From Chlamydiota bacterium (GTDB taxonomy: Bacteria > Chlamydiota > Chlamydiia > Chlamydiales > JAJFMB01), in assembly GCA_021772355.1 (NCBI GenBank), contig JAJFMB010000282.1:1-5458 (forward strand): a stretch of DNA of 5,458 nucleotides, given 5' to 3'. The notes beneath the pieces were generated by a model that saw only the letters and a program-made list of their open reading frames with translations, had not been told where the DNA came from and did not search any database. The translations under genes and the position numbers were made by a program. Shown piece after piece: positions 1-5,458 of the stretch (the stretch's first letter is position 1; each line of letters opens with the position of its first letter).

Positions 1-1143
1 AACCACAAAGAATACGGTGTCACATCGCGCGGTATCAATGTCTACATGGAACATGTGCTTAAGTATTTAGAAATTGATCCTTACACAGACACATTTACAG
101 TAAAAATGTCCGGTGGACCGAGCGGAGATGTTGCTGGGAACCAAATCCTTAACCTCCAAAAATTCTATCCCAATACAGCCAAAATTATCGCCCTAACCGA
201 TGGATCCGGCACAATCTACGAACCAAAAGGTTTAGATTTGGACATCCTAGCCGAACTCTTTCATAAGTTTGATTCCATCAAAAGCTACCCTCCCGAAAAG
301 CTAACGGAGGGAGGTTATCTAGTTGATAAATACACAAAAAGAGAAGAAACAGCCTATGTCCAACACACCCTATGTTGGCGTATGATCGGCGGCAAGCTCA
401 TTCAGGATTGGCTCTCAGGTAGCGAGATGAACAACCTTATTCGGAACAATGTTCATCAAACCAAAGCAGACGTATTTATTCCGGGTGGAGGCCGCCCTAG
501 AACTCTTAATGAGAACAACATCGATACGTTCCTCGACAAAGCGGGAAATCCCACCGCGCGCGCCATTGTGGAAGGTGCCAACCTCTATCTCAATACCAAA
601 GCGCGAAATTATTTAGAGAAACTCGGTGTGTTGATTATCAAGGACAGCTCCGCAAATAAAACAGGAGTCATCGGCTCCTCTTTTGAGGTCTTATCAGGAT
701 TAGCGCTTGGAGATGAGCTCTTTATCGAAAATAAAGAAGTACTCGTTGAGGAAATTCTTGAACGCTTGACAGAGTGCGCCCGCAACGAAGCCACACTACT
801 CCTAAGATCCCATCGCGAGACAGGAAAACATCTCACCGAAATTTCTGACCGCATCTCTCTGCGCATTAACCTTTTCACCGACCAGCTCTTAGAATATCTC
901 GAAGATGTGGAGCTTACAGACGATCCTAACGATCCTTTAACCCAAACTTTTCTAGCCTACTGCTTACCGACCCTGCAGGAAAAATTTCAGAAGGAACTCT
1001 TAGAAGAAATCCCTCCCCAACACAAAAAAGCCGTGATCGCCTGCCATATCGCCGCCAACACCGTCTACAGCAAAGGTCTCAGCTGGTCCCCTTCTATCGT
1101 TGAAATCCTTCCACTCCTAATCAAACAACAATCTAAGATCTAA
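1..1143 (+). CDS. NAD-dependent glutamate dehydrogenase, large (Gdh2/115 kDa-like) type, C-terminal part
   Basis: This enzyme oxidatively deaminates glutamate to 2-oxoglutarate and ammonia in the cytoplasm, feeding amino-acid carbon into the TCA cycle. The frame is open from base 1, so the gene starts upstream of the window; the ATG at 46 is internal. Of 380 visible residues, the first eleven (NHKEYGVTSRG) match the start of the nucleotide-binding domain. SGGPSGDVAGN (about 37-47) is the dinucleotide-binding loop, followed by the strand and turn IIALTDGSG (62-70). ADVFIPGGGRP (156-166), EGANLYL (191-197) and KDSSANKTGVIGSS (214-227) are further conserved family blocks. The last 150 or so residues are a helical tail, as in large NAD-type enzymes and unlike the compact 450-residue hexameric enzymes. 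The catalytic lysine region lies outside the window. The TAA stop at 1141-1143 lies inside the 3' end of the convergent aminotransferase gene. Family assignment is firm; the subfamily is from recognition only. Confidence 0.93.
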   Translation, partial: NHKEYGVTSRGINVYMEHVLKYLEIDPYTDTFTVKMSGGPSGDVAGNQILNLQKFYPNTAKIIALTDGSGTIYEPKGLDLDILAELFHKFDSIKSYPPEKLTEGGYLVDKYTKREETAYVQHTLCWRMIGGKLIQDWLSGSEMNNLIRNNVHQTKADVFIPGGGRPRTLNENNIDTFLDKAGNPTARAIVEGANLYLNTKARNYLEKLGVLIIKDSSANKTGVIGSSFEVLSGLALGDELFIENKEVLVEEILERLTECARNEATLLLRSHRETGKHLTEISDRISLRINLFTDQLLEYLEDVELTDDPNDPLTQTFLAYCLPTLQEKFQKELLEEIPPQHKKAVIACHIAANTVYSKGLSWSPSIVEILPLLIKQQSKI

Positions 1144-2005
1144 CCAATTCATGATAGGCATCTATAAATCGATGCGTCATTTCTCCGATCCTAAACGTTT
1201 GATCTTGAATTTTTTTAACGGGCTGAACCTCATACGCAGTGCCGGTCAAAAAAACTTCATCTGCGCTCATTAAATCATCGAATGAAAAGTGACCTTCCTT
1301 AACGGGAACCCCAAGAGCTGTGGCAATTTTCACTATTGTTTGCCGTGTGATGCCATTTAAAAAAGCATCAGGAATGGGAGTGCATAAATATTTATCTTTC
1401 ACGAAAAAAATATTTGCTGCTGTTGCCTCCGCTATATATCCTCTGTGATCAAGGATTAATGCATCATCATAACCTGAGTTCCTGGCATCTAAACGACTAA
1501 GTGTAGAAGACATATACAACCCTGAAGCTTTAGCTTGTAGCGGAAGCATTTTTGGCGACGGTTTAATCCATTGTGATAGTTTTAAAGAAATCCCTTTTTC
1601 GAGCTTTCCTTCACCAAAAATCGAGGGCCACTCCCAAACTGCAATAGCAACATGAACTTTATGATCTAAGGCTCCTACATCCATTTGCATGCTTCCTCTC
1701 CATGCAATAGGCCTAACATAACCCTCATCATACCCTTGTTTTACAACAACATCTTCTGTAGCTTGAATAAGTTGCTCAACTGTATAAGGAATTGTAAATC
1801 CCATATAGTGAGCTGAATCTATCAAGCGCTGGCTATGCTCACGTAATTTGAACACCTTACTATTATAGATTCGTTCTCCCTCAAACACAGCACCTCCATA
1901 ATGAAATGCATGAGTGAGCAGATGCATATTTGCTTCTTTCCAGGGAATGAAATGGCCGTCAAGCCAAATCACCCCCGGTAAACTATCAAATGGAACAAAA
2001 CTCAT
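1133..2005 (-). CDS. ilvE: Branched-chain-type class IV aminotransferase
   Basis: This is a 290-residue PLP enzyme of the IlvE/D-alanine aminotransferase fold, the usual length for bacterial IlvE (about 300). IlvE interconverts leucine, isoleucine or valine with their 2-oxo acids, using glutamate/2-oxoglutarate. The N-terminal block IWLDGHFIPW (13-22) through HAFHYGGAVFEGERIY (32-47) is typical. YVRPIAWRG (96-104) is the substrate-side motif. The PLP-binding lysine is K159 in LQAKASGLYMSS, E193 (in IAEATAANIF) stacks against the cofactor, NGITRQT (217-223) holds the phosphate, and VFLTGTAYEVQPV (251-263) closes the site. It is the last gene of the operon: its ATG lies 2 bases after the stop of the ThiG-like gene, with no clear Shine-Dalgarno sequence, which suggests translational coupling. 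Its stop overlaps the convergent dehydrogenase gene by 11 bases. Being in a polyketide operon, it may aminate a pathway intermediate or supply a branched precursor rather than serve general metabolism. D-amino acid aminotransferase is the main alternative. Confidence 0.9.
   Translation of the reverse strand: MSFVPFDSLPGVIWLDGHFIPWKEANMHLLTHAFHYGGAVFEGERIYNSKVFKLREHSQRLIDSAHYMGFTIPYTVEQLIQATEDVVVKQGYDEGYVRPIAWRGSMQMDVGALDHKVHVAIAVWEWPSIFGEGKLEKGISLKLSQWIKPSPKMLPLQAKASGLYMSSTLSRLDARNSGYDDALILDHRGYIAEATAANIFFVKDKYLCTPIPDAFLNGITRQTIVKIATALGVPVKEGHFSFDDLMSADEVFLTGTAYEVQPVKKIQDQTFRIGEMTHRFIDAYHELVRS
1151..1180 (+). terminator. Weak imperfect hairpin just after the glutamate dehydrogenase stop
   Basis: Eight bases after the stop, ATGA (1151-1154) and GCATC (1158-1162) can pair with GATGC (1171-1175) and TCAT (1177-1180). 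The loop is 8 bases, with an unequal internal bulge of 3 bases against 1. The sequence after it is TTCTCC rather than a T run. The element lies inside the aminotransferase coding sequence. It is in the right place to end dehydrogenase transcripts, but the stem is short and AT-rich, so chance is a real alternative. Confidence 0.2.
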
Positions 2006-2007
2006 TT

Positions 2008-2772
2008 TTACGCCATTGACATAGTCTTCTGATCTAGATACTCGTAAAATGCTTTAGCAAAGTCCTGCATCACTTCTACCGGTGAAATATCCGAGGTAAA
2101 CAGCATGCTATTGATCAAAACACCTGTAATGCCAATATCCATAGTTTTTAACGCATGCTCCACACTCCCAATACCACCATCTAAAATGACCGGTACTCCC
2201 AACTGAACGATACGTTCTAAAGTGGTGAAGTCTGTAACTCCTTTACAACTTCCAATTGCACTTCCCATAATGCGAAGCATTGGACATCCGGAATCAACGA
2301 GCTCTTTTGCTGTGTTATAATCATTTTCCAACAAAGGGAGAACAACCAGATCATCATTCCATGCCATTAACTCTCGCGCAGCTTGAATCAACTCTTTTTG
2401 GTTTGATGTGATGCGATCAGAGTTGAGGACTTCTAACTTAATCACTTTTTCGCCTGTGAGATCAAATGCTAGTTTTGTTTTGTCAATAGCATCTTGAGCG
2501 GAAGTTTGTAAGTTAATATTGAGCATCTTAATGTAACCACTAGTATCAAAATGCTTACTAAATTGGTCATAGGTAATCCCGGCATATCCCAACTCCATAC
2601 CTTCGCGCTTAGTTTCTGGTGTGAGGCGATGAGTATTGATTGGTAAAACGTTGGATTTTGAAGCTTTCAATAATCCTTCTACAACATCCAAGGGAGCTAG
2701 ATGTGTGTGGTTGCCAAAACAGTGCCATAGCCTGCTAAATTTAATATCTTTACAAGTGAAATATTGATCCAT
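2008..2772 (-). CDS. ThiG-like thiazole synthase paralogue (TIM barrel)
   Basis: The 254-residue product has the length (about 256) and block order of ThiG, which builds the thiamin thiazole from deoxyxylulose phosphate, dehydroglycine and ThiS thiocarboxylate. K112 and E114 in VIKLEV correspond to the Schiff-base lysine and its acidic partner. D198 in VILDGGIGS (195-203) corresponds to the second acid. IMGSAIGSCKG (168-178) and TGVLINSML (216-224) match the phosphate-side loops. The N-terminal GTGKY-type motif is replaced by CFGNHTHL (18-25), the usual NTAG stretch reads NINLQTSAQDA (85-95), and about 30 residues around 51-80 are poorly matched, so it is a divergent paralogue. The start at 2772 is chosen over in-frame ATGs up to 2850: AGGA lies 5 bases upstream, the length fits ThiG, and the longer version would overlap the monooxygenase gene by 71 bases. 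No thiS, thiF, thiH or thiO is seen nearby, and its neighbours are secondary-metabolism genes. It may make a sulfur-bearing part of the product, as the ThiG homologue BexX does for a thiosugar; that role is inference. Confidence 0.82.
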   Translation of the reverse strand: MDQYFTCKDIKFSRLWHCFGNHTHLAPLDVVEGLLKASKSNVLPINTHRLTPETKREGMELGYAGITYDQFSKHFDTSGYIKMLNINLQTSAQDAIDKTKLAFDLTGEKVIKLEVLNSDRITSNQKELIQAARELMAWNDDLVVLPLLENDYNTAKELVDSGCPMLRIMGSAIGSCKGVTDFTTLERIVQLGVPVILDGGIGSVEHALKTMDIGITGVLINSMLFTSDISPVEVMQDFAKAFYEYLDQKTMSMA

Positions 2773-2777
2773 AATTA

Positions 2778-2781
2778 TCCT
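2778..2781 (-). promoter_or_regulatory. Ribosome binding site deciding the ThiG-like start
   Basis: The minus strand reads AGGA, 5 bases before the ATG at 2772-2770. It overlaps the TAG stop of the upstream monooxygenase gene (2782-2780), so ribosomes finishing one gene are placed to start the next. Neither longer in-frame ATG I checked has a comparable site. Confidence 0.7.
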
Positions 2782-4027
2782 ATTGTTTATTAGAGTTGTT
2801 TTTTTGTTTTTGATGGACATTTTTAAGATGCTTAAGCTTTTCAAGACCACCTAAAATAGTTTCTTGTTCTAAGCCAAAATTAACCAAACATCCAACCTCC
2901 GTCACACCGACATCGCTCAAACGTTGAACCATATTTTGACAGCTCTCTACGTCTCCTAAGAGAGCATGTGTATTGAAATACCTTTCAAAACCATGTTCTA
3001 ACAATGTTTCTTTGTCTTTGTCGGTAATCAGATTCAAGTCAACTGTTTGATTTTTAGAATCTGTGTTTTTTAGATGAGTTTCGTACATGCTTAAGTGATT
3101 GCGCAGGTATTTCATCAATGCCGGTTTCACTGTTTGCTTTACTTCTTCTATTTTATCACCTACGTACGTGTGCAGCATGGCTGTTACCTGAAAATCTTTT
3201 GGGTCATAACCATGCTCACGCAATGATTGGTGATACAGTTCGATTTTTTTTCCCAATTCTTCAACCGTCTGTTCCATCAAACCTGTTAAGATATGAGCTC
3301 CTAAACGACCCGCTGTCTGCCATGTTTGAGGGTTGCCAGCGCTAGTAATCCAAATCGGAAACGATTTTTGCACAGGTTTTGGATAGAGAGCTACCTCTAC
3401 CTCTTTTCCCTTAGAATCGGTGAATATTACTTTTTCTCCCCTCCACAACTCACGAATTTTATGGATAGAATCTACCATCACTTCTTTGCGATCTTCATGC
3501 TGAGCAGAGGACAGAATAAAATCGTTAGGATGCCATCCAGAAGCGTAAGCCAGTCCAATACGTCCACCTGATAAATTATCGACAACACTCCACTCTTCCG
3601 CAACACGCATGGGGTGGTGCAACGGGAGCACAACGCTTCCCGCACGAAGTTGAATATTTGTTGTAGTTGTCGCAAGGGCAGCAGCCAGAACAGAAGGGTT
3701 GGGATAAGGTCCACCAAACTCATGAAAGTGTCTTTCAGGGGTCCAAAGCGCATGAAAACCATTTTGATCTGCATATTTGGCACACTCGAGTAGAAGATGA
3801 TACTTTCCTTGGTGTTCCGAAGATCCATTATCAGAAAAGAAAAAAAGGCTAAATTTCATTTTAGAATCAGCAACATTTCCCTTCTTCTCATGCGATGAGT
3901 GTTCTGCCTTTTGCACATCAGGTGATGGCTCAGACCTTTTGAGTCTTTCAAGCAAATTGTTTTTTTCTTGCGCCGATAAATTATTCAAACGCTCTCTTAA
4001 TACTGTATTTGTATCCGTCATACTCAT
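2780..4027 (-). CDS. MupA/Atu3671-type FMN-dependent luciferase-like monooxygenase
   Basis: This 415-residue protein belongs to the luciferase-like flavin monooxygenases found in polyketide and nonribosomal peptide clusters, often fused in megasynthases and sometimes freestanding, as here. Such enzymes use reduced FMN and oxygen to hydroxylate or oxidise pathway intermediates. The TIM-barrel core starts at MKFSLFFFSDN (57-67). Key blocks are ALWTPERHFHEFGGPYPNPS (93-112), LPLHHPMRVAEEWSVVDNLS (134-153), GRIGLAYASGWHPNDF (155-170) and AGNPQTWQTAGRLGAHILTG (230-249). Before the core, residues 10-32 form a charged helical stretch (RERLNNLSAQEKNNLLERLK) like the linkers between megasynthase modules, then a low-complexity spacer. 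The C-terminus is Lys/Asn/Gln-rich. The first ATG (4027) is 3 bases after the PKS stop. The ATG two codons later (4021) has a better-spaced AAGAG about 6 bases upstream and is equally likely. The substrate is unknown; a carrier-bound polyketide is the natural guess. Confidence 0.9.
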   Translation of the reverse strand: MSMTDTNTVLRERLNNLSAQEKNNLLERLKRSEPSPDVQKAEHSSHEKKGNVADSKMKFSLFFFSDNGSSEHQGKYHLLLECAKYADQNGFHALWTPERHFHEFGGPYPNPSVLAAALATTTTNIQLRAGSVVLPLHHPMRVAEEWSVVDNLSGGRIGLAYASGWHPNDFILSSAQHEDRKEVMVDSIHKIRELWRGEKVIFTDSKGKEVEVALYPKPVQKSFPIWITSAGNPQTWQTAGRLGAHILTGLMEQTVEELGKKIELYHQSLREHGYDPKDFQVTAMLHTYVGDKIEEVKQTVKPALMKYLRNHLSMYETHLKNTDSKNQTVDLNLITDKDKETLLEHGFERYFNTHALLGDVESCQNMVQRLSDVGVTEVGCLVNFGLEQETILGGLEKLKHLKNVHQKQKNNSNKQ

Positions 4028-4030
4028 CTC

Positions 4031-5458
4031 TTAGGTGTTTAATAGTTTATCAATTTCTTGTTGCGATAAACCTTCAAGGGCCTGAAGAATTTCATCGACA
4101 TTGTCTTCCTTTGCGGGCGACATCCCACTACGTTGTTCAATTAAACGGGTCATAGCGTTCAAGGTTGGATTATCGAAGAGATCTTGTATGGATAAATCGA
4201 CTTTGAAAGCCTTGTGCAAACGAGACAATAACTGAGTCATCATAAGCGAGTGCGCTCCCAATTCCATCAAGTTCGAGTGAGGTGTAATCTCATGGATTCC
4301 CAACAATTCTTTCCATATCTCGGCAACCTGGTCTTGAGTTGATGATCCTTTGGGCGCTGTCATCTTTACTTGAAAAGCTTCAGGAGTTGGTGCAGATTTG
4401 ACACCTTTCCTCTGTTCTATTAACTGAGTCATTGCAGCCAAAGTTGGGTGATCAAACAGCTCTTGGATAGATAGATCAACTTGAAACGCTTGATGGAGGC
4501 GTGACAATAGTTGTGTCATCATAAGAGAGTGCGCACCTAATTCCATAAGATTTGAATGCGGGGTTACGCTACTTACTCCAAGCAACTCTTTCCATATCTC
4601 TGCAACTTGATCTTGAACTGATAAGCCTTGAGGTGTTTTCACTTCGCTAGGGGAGGCTGTAGGGATATGACAAGGCTCTGCCCCCTTTTGAGTAGAAGTT
4701 AAAGGAATTCTAATTTCAGCATTAGTTCCCAATCCCGTCATAAGCTGGAACGCCTTTGCAATTTCTTCAGCCTTAATGATGATTTGAGTTCCTGCCTGAG
4801 AGTTTTGAGGAACTTGTTTCGGCTCAGCGGGCATCGGATCTAGCCAATATCTTTTCTTCTCAAAGGGGTATGTTGGCAATGAGATACGACTTCTTTTCTC
4901 GAGATGAAACTGAGACCATTTGGGTTTTGCTCCATATAGCCATAATTTCCCCATTGCCCCTACAAGCGACGCAATTTCTTCGGAGGATTGTTTGGGATGA
5001 GGAAGTGAGGAAATCACTTCTGTTTTAACCCTCTTAGCGCCGCAGGCAACAGGAGTACCTGGATCTAGAGAAGCTTGAAGGGCAAGGTTTGTCAGAACAT
5101 TGCCAGGTCCCACTTCTAGTAACAAAGTGATATTTTGCTGTATCATAGCATTGATCCCATCAGCAAAGCGCACTGTTTCCCTTAGATGCGTTGCCCAGTA
5201 AGAGGGATTTGTCGCCTCATCGGCCTTTATCCTATTCCCGGTAACGTTAGAAACAAAATCCAACTGAGGAGCGTGTAAGCTAATGGTCTTTAATAGTTCA
5301 GTGAAGGGCTCTATAATGCTATCCATCATAGAAGAGTGGAAAGCATGAGATGTCTCTAATGCACGACAGCGAACACCTTCCTTCTGGAGCTGTTTTTCTA
5401 GTTGATTGATTTTTGTTGTGGGTCCAGAAAACACACATTGCTGCGCACTATTTACCGC
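4031..5458 (-). CDS. Modular type I polyketide synthase, C-terminal part: acyltransferase end, then two tandem carrier domains
   Basis: Open at the window edge, the frame gives 475 C-terminal residues (numbered here from base 5458); the GTG at 5434 is internal to the acyltransferase. Residues 1-198 are the end of an AT domain: the SHAFHS motif (37-42) contains the catalytic histidine and is the HAFH signature usually linked with malonyl-CoA. SNVTGNRI (70-77), YWATHLRETVRFADG (87-101) and LLEVGPGNVL (113-122) follow, and LPTYPFEKKRYWLDP (194-208) is the post-AT linker. The AT nucleophile serine and any ketosynthase lie outside the window. An unassigned linker of about 70 residues, too short for a reductase, leads to two carrier domains (about 280-352 and 373-445) with phosphopantetheine serines at 311 and 404 in LGAHSLMM. 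The end (DEILQALEGLSQQEIDKLLN) is a short acidic helix typical of PKS C-termini. No thioesterase, reductase or condensation domain is present, so release or transfer must involve another protein. Confidence 0.94.
   Translation of the reverse strand, partial: AVNSAQQCVFSGPTTKINQLEKQLQKEGVRCRALETSHAFHSSMMDSIIEPFTELLKTISLHAPQLDFVSNVTGNRIKADEATNPSYWATHLRETVRFADGINAMIQQNITLLLEVGPGNVLTNLALQASLDPGTPVACGAKRVKTEVISSLPHPKQSSEEIASLVGAMGKLWLYGAKPKWSQFHLEKRSRISLPTYPFEKKRYWLDPMPAEPKQVPQNSQAGTQIIIKAEEIAKAFQLMTGLGTNAEIRIPLTSTQKGAEPCHIPTASPSEVKTPQGLSVQDQVAEIWKELLGVSSVTPHSNLMELGAHSLMMTQLLSRLHQAFQVDLSIQELFDHPTLAAMTQLIEQRKGVKSAPTPEAFQVKMTAPKGSSTQDQVAEIWKELLGIHEITPHSNLMELGAHSLMMTQLLSRLHKAFKVDLSIQDLFDNPTLNAMTRLIEQRSGMSPAKEDNVDEILQALEGLSQQEIDKLLNT
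4124..4342 (-). repeat. Tandem carrier-domain repeat, copy 2 (downstream copy)
   Basis: This segment encodes the 73-residue second carrier domain, from STQDQVAEIW to LIEQRSG, with its phosphopantetheine serine codon at 4249-4247. The 12 substitutions against copy 1 cluster after the first helix (VSSV against IHEI) and in the third and fourth helices. The helix carrying the attachment serine is unchanged. Confidence 0.9.
4403..4621 (-). repeat. Tandem carrier-domain repeat, copy 1 (upstream copy)
   Basis: This segment encodes the 73-residue first carrier domain, from SVQDQVAEIW to LIEQRKG, with its phosphopantetheine serine codon at 4528-4526. It matches copy 2 at a constant offset of 279 bases, with 61 of 73 residues identical. 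The short Pro/Ser/Thr-rich linkers before each copy also look alike, so the duplicated unit is probably linker plus domain. Confidence 0.9.

Noticed and set aside
46..48. ATG as the start of the glutamate dehydrogenase gene
   Set aside because: The 15 upstream codons from base 1 encode NHKEYGVTSRG and following conserved residues, so the gene continues off the window.
609..878. 89-residue minus-strand frame inside the dehydrogenase gene
   Set aside because: It is Ser/Arg-rich with no family resemblance and is antisense to conserved coding sequence.
1021..1056. T run on the minus strand downstream of the aminotransferase as a terminator
   Set aside because: The run of six T follows GC-rich sequence, but I could not find a matching stem, and it lies in dehydrogenase coding sequence.
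2773..2850. Longer start for the ThiG-like gene, adding 26 residues
   Set aside because: The extra residues (Lys/Asn/Ile-rich) have no match in ThiG and overlap the monooxygenase 3' end by 71 bases. AGGA with good spacing supports the ATG at 2772 instead.
3118..3852. Open frames on both strands overlapping the monooxygenase gene (75, 81, 61 and 116 residues)
   Set aside because: They show no recognisable domain and lie wholly inside a strongly conserved coding sequence; they are shadow frames.
5432..5434. GTG as the start of the PKS gene
   Set aside because: The frame stays open to the window edge, and the residues before it continue the acyltransferase domain, so this codon is an internal valine.

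Overview
The window holds the end of one housekeeping gene on the plus strand and most of a four-gene biosynthetic operon on the minus strand. The two meet tail to tail. Apart from gaps of 2 to 7 bases inside the operon the window is entirely coding, and I found no RNA gene, mobile element or CRISPR array.

Plus strand, 1-1143: the C-terminal 380 residues of a large NAD-dependent glutamate dehydrogenase, of the kind that resembles the fungal 115 kDa Gdh2 enzyme. From memory, this type also occurs in environmental Chlamydiae and a few other bacteria. Together with the modest GC content, that makes a host-associated, chlamydia-like bacterium a reasonable but unproven guess for the source.

Minus strand, 5458 down to 1133, in transcription order: (1) the C-terminal part of a modular type I polyketide synthase (PKS), with the end of an acyltransferase domain, two tandem carrier domains and no release domain; (2) a freestanding luciferase-like flavin monooxygenase of the MupA/Atu3671 natural-product type; (3) a divergent homologue of thiazole synthase ThiG that keeps the Schiff-base lysine and the two acidic active-site residues; (4) a branched-chain-type class IV aminotransferase. 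Gaps between genes are 3, 7 and 2 bases, so the four are almost certainly co-transcribed and probably translationally coupled.

Reading the operon as a pathway (inference): the PKS module extends a chain, probably with malonyl-CoA, and leaves a beta-keto thioester because no reductive domain fits between the acyltransferase and the carriers. The monooxygenase would oxidise the carrier-bound or released intermediate. The aminotransferase would either aminate it or supply a branched-chain precursor. The ThiG-like protein could install sulfur or build a thiazole or thiosugar moiety. The pairing of a PKS, a luciferase-like monooxygenase and a ThiG paralogue is the most unusual part of the window. 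The product, the earlier PKS modules and any sulfur-carrier partner are not visible here.
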